Of a stretch of 64,000 nt of DNA, positions 43,982 through 53,060 are shown in pieces; position 1 is the first letter of the stretch, and each line of letters opens with the position of its first letter. Under the pieces are notes generated by a model. It made no database searches. It was not told the DNA's origin and saw only the letters and a program-made list of their open reading frames with translations. The stretch lies in contig JBIOJM010000012.1 of assembly GCA_044450785.1 (NCBI GenBank), positions 1-64,000 of the forward strand. Reading direction: 5' to 3'. A program made the translations under genes and the position numbers. Source of the DNA: JBIOJM01 sp044450785 (GTDB lineage: Bacteria; Planctomycetota; Planctomycetia; Isosphaerales; Isosphaeraceae).

Positions 43982-44040
43982 ACATTGCGACAAACGGGCG
44001 GGCCGAGCCGGTTCTTGCGATCCCGGCCCGGCCGGTGAAC

Positions 44041-45174
44041 TCAGTAGTCAGAGGAACTGACGGTCTCGCCGCCGGCCTTGGTGCCGATCGCCCACCAAGT
44101 TTGCGGCCCGACGGAGTCTTTGACGAAACGGACCGAGCCGTCCGTGAAACAGATGTTGACGCCGCCAGGATGGTTACTGGAGGCCGTCACCATGCCGTCC
44201 ATTCCTCCCCAGAGACCGCCCGTGTCGGCCGAGGCCAGGCACGTCAACTGATTGGGCGTGTTGTAATGGGTGTACCGATTGACGGCCGAGTGCCACGGGT
44301 AACCGAGTGTCCATGAGAACCCGAGGAGCCAGCCCGTATTCGACGCCGTTATCCCCGGCATGCCCTGGCAGGCTCGGATGGATTGAAGAGCGAGAATCTG
44401 GCTGCCGGAGTTATAAGCGACTGACATGCCGGGTGGGTTCAGGTAGATCCCACGCTTCTTGTTGGCCGAGTTGACGGTCGGGTTTGGGTCCTGCGTGGAG
44501 GCCCCGATCAGCCTCTCGCCGAACAGCGCTGTGTTCGAGCTGCCGTCCGGAACGCCCTCGAAACCGAAGTAAGCGAGCTGGCTGTCGGCACCCCACCAAC
44601 ACGTCCCAACGCCCCAGCCGTTGATCGGGATCTGATTGGACGTGGAACACGTGAACGGCGTGACGATGGTGCCGGTCCAGATGCGCATCACTCCCGGGCC
44701 GCCGAAGTTGCCGGCGTAGCTCATGGGTGCCCAGGGATAGTTGGGGCGACCCTTCTGGTTGTCCGAGGGGCAGAGCAACACCCCCATGGCGTTGTAACTC
44801 ACCGTCGAATTCTGGGGCTGATCAGGCGTCCATCCTTGGTTGTAGGCGTTGTAAAGCGGCGTCTGCTCGAGATTTGGCAGCAAACAGACCGGCCAGCTCG
44901 CGTTCCATCCCCAACTGCCGGATCTGGTCTGGGCGCCGAAGGTCGCCCCCATCCACATGTCCTCGGCGGGGAGTACATTGTACGTCGAATGATAGTTGTG
45001 AACGGCCAACCCGAGTTGCTTCAGGTTGTTCGAACACTGCGCCCGGCGGGCCGCCTCACGAGCCGCCTGGACCGCGGGCAACAGCAGAGCGATCAAGACC
45101 GCGATGATCGCGATGACCACCAAAAGTTCAATTAACGTGAAACCCTTCCGATCCCGCTGTCTCTTCTTGGACAT
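44041..45174 (-). CDS. DUF1559 prepilin-like protein
   Basis: 377 aa from ATG 45174, with AAGGGG about 10 nt upstream. The class III/type IV prepilin leader KKRQRDRKGFTLIELLVVIA ends at G/F, followed by the hydrophobic helix continuing to QAAREAARRAQCSNNLKQLG, all hallmarks of planctomycete DUF1559 proteins. The C-terminus has HPGGVNICFTDGSVRFVKDSV, the usual H-x9-DG closing motif. These proteins are cleaved by prepilin peptidase and are thought to form pseudopili or secreted surface structures. An AT-rich promoter-like segment lies upstream. No pilus assembly genes are in the window. Confidence 0.9.
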   Translation of the reverse strand: MSKKRQRDRKGFTLIELLVVIAIIAVLIALLLPAVQAAREAARRAQCSNNLKQLGLAVHNYHSTYNVLPAEDMWMGATFGAQTRSGSWGWNASWPVCLLPNLEQTPLYNAYNQGWTPDQPQNSTVSYNAMGVLLCPSDNQKGRPNYPWAPMSYAGNFGGPGVMRIWTGTIVTPFTCSTSNQIPINGWGVGTCWWGADSQLAYFGFEGVPDGSSNTALFGERLIGASTQDPNPTVNSANKKRGIYLNPPGMSVAYNSGSQILALQSIRACQGMPGITASNTGWLLGFSWTLGYPWHSAVNRYTHYNTPNQLTCLASADTGGLWGGMDGMVTASSNHPGGVNICFTDGSVRFVKDSVGPQTWWAIGTKAGGETVSSSDY

Positions 45175-45223
45175 GAAAGATGACCCCTTATGAGGAAGAT
45201 GAGATTGAGCACAACCGTCTGCT

Positions 45224-45251
45224 AAAATATCATATTGTATCGCCATCGCAA
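45224..45251 (-). promoter_or_regulatory. Candidate promoter of the DUF1559 gene
   Basis: On the minus strand TTGCGA (45251-45246), 16 nt, TATTTT (45229-45224), in a distinctly AT-rich pocket about 50 bp before the ATG. Overlapping TATGAT is also present. Sigma-70-like by eye only. Confidence 0.35.
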
Positions 45252-45361
45252 GAGGATACCCCTTGCTTTGACATTTTTTGAGACTTCCCGCTTATCTTCG
45301 CCCTTCACGATTGCGTCAACCGCCGTGTCCGTCCACTTCCGGGCGTCAGTTTCCAGTCGAA

Positions 45362-48300
45362 TCAGGGACGAACCGCGCGCAAAACTCGCGGCGAAGAGTT
45401 TCCCTCGCGCAGGAGGTACACGCGATCAGCCGCGAGGTCCCGATGACGATCGACCAAGCCCGATGGCCAGTGCAACTCGACCGATTCGACCTGGTCTTTC
45501 GACCCTAGCCCGAGATGGAGCCTGGGATCGCCGGCCGACTGAAAGCTGCCGCCGCCGAAGCGGAGCGCCACCCGGGCGCGCCCGCCGCAGGTAATCGAGG
45601 CCACGGCCCCGATACCGTCCCGGTTCGACTTCGTCCCCTCGAGCTGAAACATGATGAAGTGGCTTCGAACCTGACTCTCTCCCCGGCCGGCAAGAGTGTC
45701 GGCGTTACCGCTGTCCGTCTCGTTGTGGAGGTCAACCAGCGGCTCGTTCTGTGCAACCATCAGGGCATCAATCCGGCCGTCGTTATCCAGGTCGCCGATT
45801 GCCAATCCTCGGCCGACGTGGAGCTGCTGGAACGGCGGACCAGCCCGCGCCGTGACGTCGGTCAGCGTACCGGAGGCGCTCCCCAGGTAGAGCTGCGGCG
45901 TCATCGCGTACGGGAAGAGGGGGCCGTTGTCGCTGACGTGGCCGTTGGCGGTCAAAAGGTCGAGCCACCCGTCGTTATTGGCGTCCAGGAATGCCGCACC
46001 GAAGCCGAGGCGGAGCCGGCTGGGCGCCGCCAAGCCGGCGGCGGCGGTGTGGTCGGCGAAGAGGCCCCCACCCAAGTTGTGGAACAGAGTGGTGGACTCT
46101 CCGTAGTAATTGGTGACCGCCAGATCGACAAGCCCGTCGCCGTCCAGGTCGCCGCACGCCACTCCCATCCCGGCCTGGTATCCGCCCGCGGCATTGGCCG
46201 CCACTCCCGCGGCATGACCGACTTCCTCGAAGCGGAATCCCCCCAGATTTCGATAGAGGAAGTTCGCGGTGGAGTCGTTGGCGACGAAGAGATCGATCCG
46301 TCCATCGCCGTCCAGGTCGGCGGCGACGACACCCAGGCCCCGGCCGTCGCGGTCGATGATCCCTGCCTCGGCCGTGACATCGACGAACCGGCCGGTGTCG
46401 TTGCGGAAGACATGGTCGGGCAGCGACTCGATCCCGCGGGGGTCGCATGTCAGAACGATCGTCCCCGACGGGTCTTTGCAGACCCGAGGATTCCGGGTGT
46501 CCCAGACACCGTAGTGGCAGACGTAGAGGTCAAGATCGCCGTCGTTGTCCAGATCGGCGAAGGCGGCCGATGTCGGCCAGTCGCGCTGGCCGCCCAGACC
46601 GGCCTTCTGAGTGACGTCTTCGAAAGTGCCGTCGCCCCGGTTGCGGTACAGGGCATACGAGCGCCATCGCGTGACGAACACGTCGGGATGGCCGTCGTTG
46701 TCGTAGTCGCTCACCGCGACGCCGTGGCCATATCCTCGCGGCATCGCGCCGATCCCCGTCTTCGTGGTGACGTCTTCGAAGGTGCCGTCGCCCCGGTTGC
46801 GGTACAGCCGATCACCCGAAAACGATACACCGGGATCGGGTGGGAAGCGTCCGCCCTGGACACAGTAAACGTCGAGGAAGCCGTCGCCGTCGAAATCGAG
46901 CAGGCCGACGCCGCCGCTGGACATCTCGGGGAGCTGATGGATCGGCGAGACGCCGTTATCCTGCACGAAGCCGGCCAGCCCCTGGGCCGATGAGCGGTCT
47001 TCGAAACGGGGCATCGAGATCAAGCCGCCGGTCTCGCCGGCGGCGCGCTGTCGAAGAGGGGAGACACGATCGAGCTCAAAGGCGAGAGCTTTTGGATGGC
47101 TGCCTGAAGTCGCGGAGCGGGCGGCTGCGACGGTCGCGAGCCGGGCCAGCGCGGGCCGGGCGTCGGGGTTTTTCGGCTCCCCAATCGCGACGATCTCCCA
47201 AAAAACGCGGGCCTCGAACCTCCTGCCCAGACGTTCCGCCAGCGATGCCAGCTCCGGCACATGGTCGGCAAAACGGTTCTCGCGATACAGCCGCGAATAA
47301 CGGTCGAGCGCGGCATCGATCTCGTCCTTGCGGCGCCTGAGCACCGCCGCCGCCTCGACCTCGCCGGCCTGCTGGAGGAGCTCGGCCAGTCGGGTCAAGG
47401 CCGGTATCCGACCGGGCTCCCGCTCGACGAGTTGTTCCAGTGCCGCGCGCTCGGCTCTTGCGTCGTGCCGCTGCCGTGCGAACCAGGCGCGAAGATCCAG
47501 GACCTCGGCGTCGTCGAGCAGGTCATCCGGCAGGTGGTCGAGGGCCTCGCGGGCGGGCCCGGGCCGGCCGGCGGCGACCGCCCAATCGAGCCACGATTTC
47601 CAGAGTGCCGGATCGCCTGGCCGGCGCTCGAGGCACGACTCGAGCTCAGCCCTTGCGCGCTCGAATTCACCCGAGTGCGTGGCCAGGTGCGCCCGGGCCA
47701 AAGCAAGGATCGGCCGGTCATCGTCGCCGGCGGTCTGTGTACCCTCCTCGAGCTGTCTCAAATTCCACTCCAAGGGAAACGACTCGAGGTCCAGCCCCAC
47801 GTGTTCTCGAAGCATGACCAGCCGATCGGCCAGGTCGTTCGCGGGGAGGATCGCCGTATCCCGCGAGAGCGATTCGATCAAGCCGCGTGCCTCGGCGATC
47901 CGTCCCTCCTGACCCAGCAGAATCAGCAGCAAGTGCCGCAAGGCGGGGAGCTCGGGGCTGGCGGAGCGGAGCGCCGAGCGCAAGACTCTTTCCGCCTCGG
48001 CGAGTCGTAACGACGGGATCGCCGCCTGCGCGAACTCAACAGCCGCGGGAGCCGCCCATCGAGAACCGGGCGGAATCCGCGCCCAGAGCTTCAGGGCCGC
48101 ATCCGTCTTTCCTCGCGCCGCCTCGCACCGTCCGAGCTGATAAGCGACCTCGGCCTGGTCCGGCCGTTCCTCCGCGAGCCGGCTCAATCGCTTCCGGGCC
48201 AGGCTGAGCAGTCCCGCTGCCATCTCCTGGCGCGCCTCGGCCAATTCCCGACGGAAGCGCCGCGCGGCCCACAGCTTCGCCGCCACTCCGCCCAGAACGG

Positions 48301-48418
48301 CCATGACCGCGACCAGCAACAGCCCGATCAGGAGTTGACGAGCCCACCTGCGCGCGGGGCGTCTTTCCCCGGCCAACGGGTCGGATCGACCAGCGGAGTA
48401 GGTCGTTTCATGGCTCAT
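45362..48418 (-). CDS. Fused TPR-VCBS-ASPIC/UnbV protein
   Basis: 1018 aa. One helix at about 28-50 (LLIGLLLVAVMAVLGGVAAKL) anchors it. Residues about 60-430 are TPR repeats (AYQLGRCEAARGKTDAALKLW, LRAWFARQRHDARAERAALEQL). From about 475 VCBS repeats follow (DFDGDGFLDV, DYDNDGHPDV, DLDNDGDLDL, DLDGDGRIDL), ending in ASPIC/UnbV (SNRDGIGAVASI, HLGLGSKDQVESVELHWPSG). It is a full-length homologue of the protein at 49995. ATG 48418 overlaps the 3' end of the heptahaem cytochrome gene by 11 bp, so it is second in a cytochrome-VCBS operon. A plausible role is surface binding coupled to electron transfer, by inference from the linkage. Confidence 0.85.
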   Translation of the reverse strand: MSHETTYSAGRSDPLAGERRPARRWARQLLIGLLLVAVMAVLGGVAAKLWAARRFRRELAEARQEMAAGLLSLARKRLSRLAEERPDQAEVAYQLGRCEAARGKTDAALKLWARIPPGSRWAAPAAVEFAQAAIPSLRLAEAERVLRSALRSASPELPALRHLLLILLGQEGRIAEARGLIESLSRDTAILPANDLADRLVMLREHVGLDLESFPLEWNLRQLEEGTQTAGDDDRPILALARAHLATHSGEFERARAELESCLERRPGDPALWKSWLDWAVAAGRPGPAREALDHLPDDLLDDAEVLDLRAWFARQRHDARAERAALEQLVEREPGRIPALTRLAELLQQAGEVEAAAVLRRRKDEIDAALDRYSRLYRENRFADHVPELASLAERLGRRFEARVFWEIVAIGEPKNPDARPALARLATVAAARSATSGSHPKALAFELDRVSPLRQRAAGETGGLISMPRFEDRSSAQGLAGFVQDNGVSPIHQLPEMSSGGVGLLDFDGDGFLDVYCVQGGRFPPDPGVSFSGDRLYRNRGDGTFEDVTTKTGIGAMPRGYGHGVAVSDYDNDGHPDVFVTRWRSYALYRNRGDGTFEDVTQKAGLGGQRDWPTSAAFADLDNDGDLDLYVCHYGVWDTRNPRVCKDPSGTIVLTCDPRGIESLPDHVFRNDTGRFVDVTAEAGIIDRDGRGLGVVAADLDGDGRIDLFVANDSTANFLYRNLGGFRFEEVGHAAGVAANAAGGYQAGMGVACGDLDGDGLVDLAVTNYYGESTTLFHNLGGGLFADHTAAAGLAAPSRLRLGFGAAFLDANNDGWLDLLTANGHVSDNGPLFPYAMTPQLYLGSASGTLTDVTARAGPPFQQLHVGRGLAIGDLDNDGRIDALMVAQNEPLVDLHNETDSGNADTLAGRGESQVRSHFIMFQLEGTKSNRDGIGAVASITCGGRARVALRFGGGSFQSAGDPRLHLGLGSKDQVESVELHWPSGLVDRHRDLAADRVYLLREGNSSPRVLRAVRP

Positions 48419-49703
48419 CGAGATCTTTGAATTTCAAGCTGGGCACCTCGGTCCCTTGGGTCGCCGTGGGTTCGTCTTCCTGATGGATCCGGATCCAGTG
48501 GTCGCTGAGGAAAAGTTCGTGGCCCAGGTTGACGCGCGGCATGTGGCATTCGACACAGCGCTGGCGGGGTGACACGGGACAGGCCACGCCTGGAGCCGGT
48601 AAACTCTGCGCGGTCCTGGCCGATAGGGCGGGCCCGCCGTGACAGTTCAGACAGATGGCGTCGTAACCCGCGCGGTTCGAGGAGGCCCTCGCATGAGGAT
48701 CGTGGCAGGTCACGCAACTGAGTGACCCTGCGCTCTGGCGGTAGCACTTCGACAGCGAAAGCCCGATGGGCTGGAACCGGGCCAGGATGGGGTCGCCGCG
48801 GCGGATCTGGTCGGGGCGCGGACCGGCCGGGTGTCGGTGGCACTCGCCACAAAACCGCAAGAGCAGAGGAGTGGTCCATCGGTCTGGACCGAGTGGCAGC
48901 GAAAGCTCGGACTCCGGAGCCCCGCGGCGTGCCGCCGCGACGTGGGCCCGTCCGGGGCCGTGACACCGCTCGCAGGAGACATTGGGGATCATCGTCGCTT
49001 CGTCGATCCGCTGGTCGCCTAGGGCGGAGATCTCGGTCGCGTGACAGCGGAAACAGGCGCGGGCGGCGTGGGGGGGAGGAACGCCGCCCTTGGGCGTCAG
49101 TCCCGGTGGAGGCGGTTTGATATCGTGGCCGGGAGTGAGGCCCAGCGCGCCCGCATTCGCGTAGTACGTCAGCCGGTGTTCCAGGATCGCCGGGATCCCT
49201 GGGTCGATCACACTGACGAACGTCGTGGCGTGGTGGCCCGACCCGAACGCGTAATCGGCGATGCATTCCTCGACCTGGCCTTGCGCCTTGCGGGCGATGG
49301 AGAGCGCCCCGTCGCGGAATCGATAGCTCCAGTGGACCGCCGGCAACTCGGGATCGGCCACGGTGGTCCCATCCAGCCGGCGCGACAAGGCGAGCCGGCC
49401 CGCCGAACGTAAGGTCGTGGCGTGCCCGGAACGAGAATAAGACGCGGCCTCACCGGGATGACACTCCGCACACACCTTCGGGCCGATGTAGGGGTCGCGA
49501 GCAAACCGTCCCTCAGCCGGGAACGGGCGCTCCAGGGTGAGCAACCGCACTCCCCTGGATCCGCCGGCCATGGGCCGCGGTTGTCTCGCGGTGACGACAA
49601 CCCAGAACACGGCCGCGACAACCGCCGCCAAGCTCAACGCAAGGATCACCTTGGCCGGACGCCGCTGATTTTCGATTTTGGCTTTTGGATTTTCGCTGGA
49701 CAC
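48408..49703 (-). CDS. Heptahaem cytochrome c
   Basis: 431 aa from a GTG start at 49703. A signal-anchor (VILALSLAAVVAAVFWVVV) is followed by seven CxxCH motifs: CAECH (78), CFRCH, CERCH, CGECH, CVTCH, CLNCH and CVECH (383). The arrangement and the sequence YAFGSGHHATTF, CERCHGPGRAHVAAAR resemble cytochrome c554-like domains. It is a close paralogue of the cytochrome at 53047, sharing PYIGP-VC-ECHPGEA and RRGAPESELSLP. First gene of an operon with the fused TPR-VCBS gene (11-bp overlap). Expected in the periplasm, tethered to the inner membrane, carrying electrons; donor and acceptor unknown. Confidence 0.88.
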   Translation of the reverse strand: MSSENPKAKIENQRRPAKVILALSLAAVVAAVFWVVVTARQPRPMAGGSRGVRLLTLERPFPAEGRFARDPYIGPKVCAECHPGEAASYSRSGHATTLRSAGRLALSRRLDGTTVADPELPAVHWSYRFRDGALSIARKAQGQVEECIADYAFGSGHHATTFVSVIDPGIPAILEHRLTYYANAGALGLTPGHDIKPPPPGLTPKGGVPPPHAARACFRCHATEISALGDQRIDEATMIPNVSCERCHGPGRAHVAAARRGAPESELSLPLGPDRWTTPLLLRFCGECHRHPAGPRPDQIRRGDPILARFQPIGLSLSKCYRQSAGSLSCVTCHDPHARASSNRAGYDAICLNCHGGPALSARTAQSLPAPGVACPVSPRQRCVECHMPRVNLGHELFLSDHWIRIHQEDEPTATQGTEVPSLKFKDLDEP

Positions 49704-49755
49704 GTTTCGTGACCAACCTTTGGCCGGCCTGATTTATTGGTGTCATGCTATCAAG

Positions 49756-49785
49756 ACGATACGTCTCACTGTGCAATCGAGTCAA
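49756..49785 (-). promoter_or_regulatory. Candidate promoter of the cytochrome-VCBS operon
   Basis: On the minus strand TTGACT (49785-49780), 18 nt, TATCGT (49761-49756), about 50 bp before the GTG start at 49703. It lies in the 291-bp gap between two divergent homologous operons. No equally good promoter was seen for the plus-strand operon. Confidence 0.35.
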
Positions 49786-49994
49786 CGGCTCGTCGAGTCC
49801 GTGGAGAAAGGCAAGGGGAGAGAGGATGCGTGACGGGCGGGGTCAGGAGACCCGCGCCCAGCGCGAGGGGGCTTGCCGCGGTTGAGCGCTTTCCGCGAAG
49901 ATGACACAAGGATGAGTCGCGTCTTCCAGGCGGGTTTATCCTCGAAGTGGCCGCTGGCGCGAGCTGGCTGGCGCATGCCGGGAGCATCGGCGGT

Positions 49995-52900
49995 ATGACG
50001 AAGACTCGGCGGGATTTTGGTCGATGGAGGGTGCTGGGCCTGGGTTTCTTGATCGTGGCCATCGCGCTCGGCAGTGGCGCGGTATGGCGCCGGGAGCGGT
50101 CGCGGCGTCTCGAGTCGCGGCGCCTCGAGCTCGCGCAGGCCCGTGAAGCCATGAGTGACAACCGGCTCGGCGTGGCGCACCAGCGGCTGGTGCGCCTGGC
50201 GGAGCAATGGACTGACGACGGAGAGGTGCTCCTGCTGCTGGGCGAGTGTGAGGCAGCGCGACAGAGGCGGGATGATCCGCTCGCCACGGCGCCACGGCGA
50301 GATGATCCACTGGTCACCTGGGCGAAGATTCCGCCTCGCAGCCCGTACTTCGCCCGTGCCTCCCTGCTGAGTGCCAATCACCTGATCAACAAGGGTCGAT
50401 ACGCACCGGCCGAGGAGGTCTTGAACGCCGCGCTGGCCATGCCGGACCCGACCGGCCGGTACGACCTGGAGCGGGCGCTCTCCCGGCTCTACCGGCGGGA
50501 GGGGCGGAGGGACGACGTGCGGCGGATGCTCCGCGCCTCGTGGAGCCGATCGCCCGACCCGGCGGGCGTCCTCAAGGAGCTCTTCCTGACGGACCATTCC
50601 CCCACGCCGGCCGAGCTCTTACAGGACGCCCTGACGAAGGCCGACGACGAGGACGACAGGGTCTGGCTGGGTCGAGCGAACTACGCGCTTCTGACCGCCC
50701 GTTTCGCTGAAGCCGCGCTATGGCTCGACCGCTGCCTGAAGCGGCGGCCCGAGGACCCGTCGGTCTGGCAGGCCCGGCTCGACCTGGCGCTGGCGACCGA
50801 CGACATCCCCGGCTTCTGGACGGCCGTCGCACACCTGCCGGCCAACCGCTTCGACGCCGGTGCGGTCCACTCAGTGCGGGCCTGGCTGTCTGCCCGCTGT
50901 AACGACAGCTCTCTGGAGCGCCGCGAATTGACCGCTTTGCTCAAATACGCCCCTGGCGACACGAAGGCCCTCGAGCGGCTCGCCATCCTGACCATCCAGG
51001 CCGGAGATCCGCGCGAGACGAGAAAGCTCCGCCTCCGCAAGGCCGAGATCGATCGTGCCCATGACAAGCTCCGTAGAATCGTGCTTGATGAGGCTCAGAT
51101 GGCCAGCCGGATCGACGAGCTGGCCGAGAGTTCGGCCGTGATGGGTCGCACGTTCGACGCCCAGGGATGGGCCATTCTGAGCGAGGCTCGCGCCCGTGGT
51201 CCCGACGGCGCTCCAGATCATTCCGCAACTCCCGGCCGAACGCCCTTTCCGGTTGACCTGATGGCCAGGGCGACGGCATTGTCATCGCCGTTCGCGACCT
51301 TGCCCGCCGGATCGCCGGCCGGGTCGATGCTCGGTGATCGCCTGGGCGACCTCCGCGCGCTGGCGGCACGAGCGGGCCAGACGACGGCCGCGACGACCGT
51401 CACGTCGAACACGGGAGATCCGCCCTTGGCCGCTGCCCTGTTCGTTGACGACGCCGAGTCCGCCGGTCTCCGGTTCATCTTCGACAACGGTCAGACTCCT
51501 CAGCACCAGTTGCCCGAAACGATGTCGGGCGGCGTGGGCCTCCTGGACTTCGACGGCGACGGCTGGCTCGACGTCTACTGCGTCCAGGGGGGGGCGATCC
51601 ACGCACCCGTCGAGGGCCAGGAGAAGACCACCGTGGCCCAGGGCGATCGTCTCTTCCGCAACCGGGGTGATGGGACCTTCAAGGACGTGACGGAGTCGTC
51701 CGGAATCGCCAGGATTGCCTGGGGACGAGGATACGGCCTCGGGGTGACCGTTGGCGACTACGACAACGACGGCCACCCCGACCTGTTCGTGACCCGATTG
51801 CGCACCTATGCGCTCTATCGCAACCGGGGCGATGGCACCTTCGAGGACGTCACCGTGCGCGCCGGCCTGGCGGGCACGCGCGACAACCCCAGCTCGGCGG
51901 CGTTTGCCGACTTCGACAACGACGGCGACCTCGACCTTTACGTCTGCCACTATATGCTCTGGGACCCCGCGCACCCCCGTCTCTGCCAGAATGACAAGGG
52001 AGGGTATTTCTACTGTGACCCCAGCAAGGTCGAGCCGGCTCCCGACCATGTCTTTCGCAACGATTCCGGCCGGTTCGTGGATGTCACCGCGGTATCCGGC
52101 TGTGCCGAGAGCAATGGGAGAGGCCTGGGGGTCGTTGCCGCCTACCTCGACGACGACGACCTCGTTGACCTCTACGTGGCCAACGACGGGACGGCCAATT
52201 ATTTCTTCCGGAACCTGGGTAACTTTCACTTTGAAGAGGTGGGGCTAGAAGCCGGCGTGGCCGGCAACGCGGAAGGGGGTTACCAGGCGGGGATGGGTGT
52301 CGCGTGTGGCGATCTCGACGGCGACGGCCGGGCCGACCTGATCGTGACCAATTTCTATGGAGAGGGGGCCACGCTCTATCAGAACCTGGGCCAGGGATTA
52401 TTTGCCGACCGAAGCGCGGCCTCCGGTCTCGGCCTGGCCACCCGCTACCTTCTCGGTTTCGGGGTCGCGATGGTCGACGTCACCAACCACGGCCGGTCCG
52501 ATGTGATGATCACCAACGGCCACGTCAACGACAACCGGCCGTACTATCGCTACGCCATGCCCAGCCGGCTCTATGAGAACCGACCCGACGGGCGGCTGGT
52601 CGACATCTCGAGCCAGGCCGGGGCTCCGTGGGATGTGCTGCGCGTCGGTCGCGGCCTGGTCGCGGGAGACCTCGACAATGACGGCCTCGTCGATGCGGTC
52701 ATCCTGGCACAGAACGAGCCCCTGGCTTACTTGCACAACCGGACTCGACAGGCAGGCCACCATGTGACCTTCCGGCTCGAAGGGACAAGATCCAACCGCG
52801 ACGGCGTGGGGGCTCGCATCACCATCAAGGCCGGCGGACGCTGCCAGGTCGCGCAACGGATCGGGGGCGGCAGCTACCTCTCCGCCAATGACCCGCGCGT

Positions 52901-53060
52901 CCACTTCGGGCTCGGCGAAAGCAGCCGCATCGACCACGTCAAAGTCCGCTGGCCTTCGGGTCGAATCGACAGCCATGCCGATCTGCCGGCCGACTCCGGC
53001 TATCTCCTGCGCGAAGGTGACCCAAAGGCTCAACCCTTGGTGGGCTATGGCTCGAGATGA
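49995..53060 (+). CDS. Fused TPR-VCBS-ASPIC/UnbV protein
   Basis: 1021 aa from ATG 49995 (MTKTRRDFGRWRVLG). Membrane helix LGLGFLIVAIALGSGAVW, then TPR units to about residue 440 (VLLLLGECEAARQRRDDPL, LGRANYALLTARFAEAALWLD), then VCBS repeats (DFDGDGWLDV, DYDNDGHPDL, DFDNDGDLDL, DLDGDGRADL) and ASPIC/UnbV (SNRDGVGARITI, HFGLGESSRIDHVKVRWPSG). It is homologous end to end to the protein at 45362 but lies on the opposite strand. Its stop overlaps the following cytochrome start by 14 bp, so here the VCBS gene comes first, the reverse of the neighbouring operon. Confidence 0.85.
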   Translation: MTKTRRDFGRWRVLGLGFLIVAIALGSGAVWRRERSRRLESRRLELAQAREAMSDNRLGVAHQRLVRLAEQWTDDGEVLLLLGECEAARQRRDDPLATAPRRDDPLVTWAKIPPRSPYFARASLLSANHLINKGRYAPAEEVLNAALAMPDPTGRYDLERALSRLYRREGRRDDVRRMLRASWSRSPDPAGVLKELFLTDHSPTPAELLQDALTKADDEDDRVWLGRANYALLTARFAEAALWLDRCLKRRPEDPSVWQARLDLALATDDIPGFWTAVAHLPANRFDAGAVHSVRAWLSARCNDSSLERRELTALLKYAPGDTKALERLAILTIQAGDPRETRKLRLRKAEIDRAHDKLRRIVLDEAQMASRIDELAESSAVMGRTFDAQGWAILSEARARGPDGAPDHSATPGRTPFPVDLMARATALSSPFATLPAGSPAGSMLGDRLGDLRALAARAGQTTAATTVTSNTGDPPLAAALFVDDAESAGLRFIFDNGQTPQHQLPETMSGGVGLLDFDGDGWLDVYCVQGGAIHAPVEGQEKTTVAQGDRLFRNRGDGTFKDVTESSGIARIAWGRGYGLGVTVGDYDNDGHPDLFVTRLRTYALYRNRGDGTFEDVTVRAGLAGTRDNPSSAAFADFDNDGDLDLYVCHYMLWDPAHPRLCQNDKGGYFYCDPSKVEPAPDHVFRNDSGRFVDVTAVSGCAESNGRGLGVVAAYLDDDDLVDLYVANDGTANYFFRNLGNFHFEEVGLEAGVAGNAEGGYQAGMGVACGDLDGDGRADLIVTNFYGEGATLYQNLGQGLFADRSAASGLGLATRYLLGFGVAMVDVTNHGRSDVMITNGHVNDNRPYYRYAMPSRLYENRPDGRLVDISSQAGAPWDVLRVGRGLVAGDLDNDGLVDAVILAQNEPLAYLHNRTRQAGHHVTFRLEGTRSNRDGVGARITIKAGGRCQVAQRIGGGSYLSANDPRVHFGLGESSRIDHVKVRWPSGRIDSHADLPADSGYLLREGDPKAQPLVGYGSR

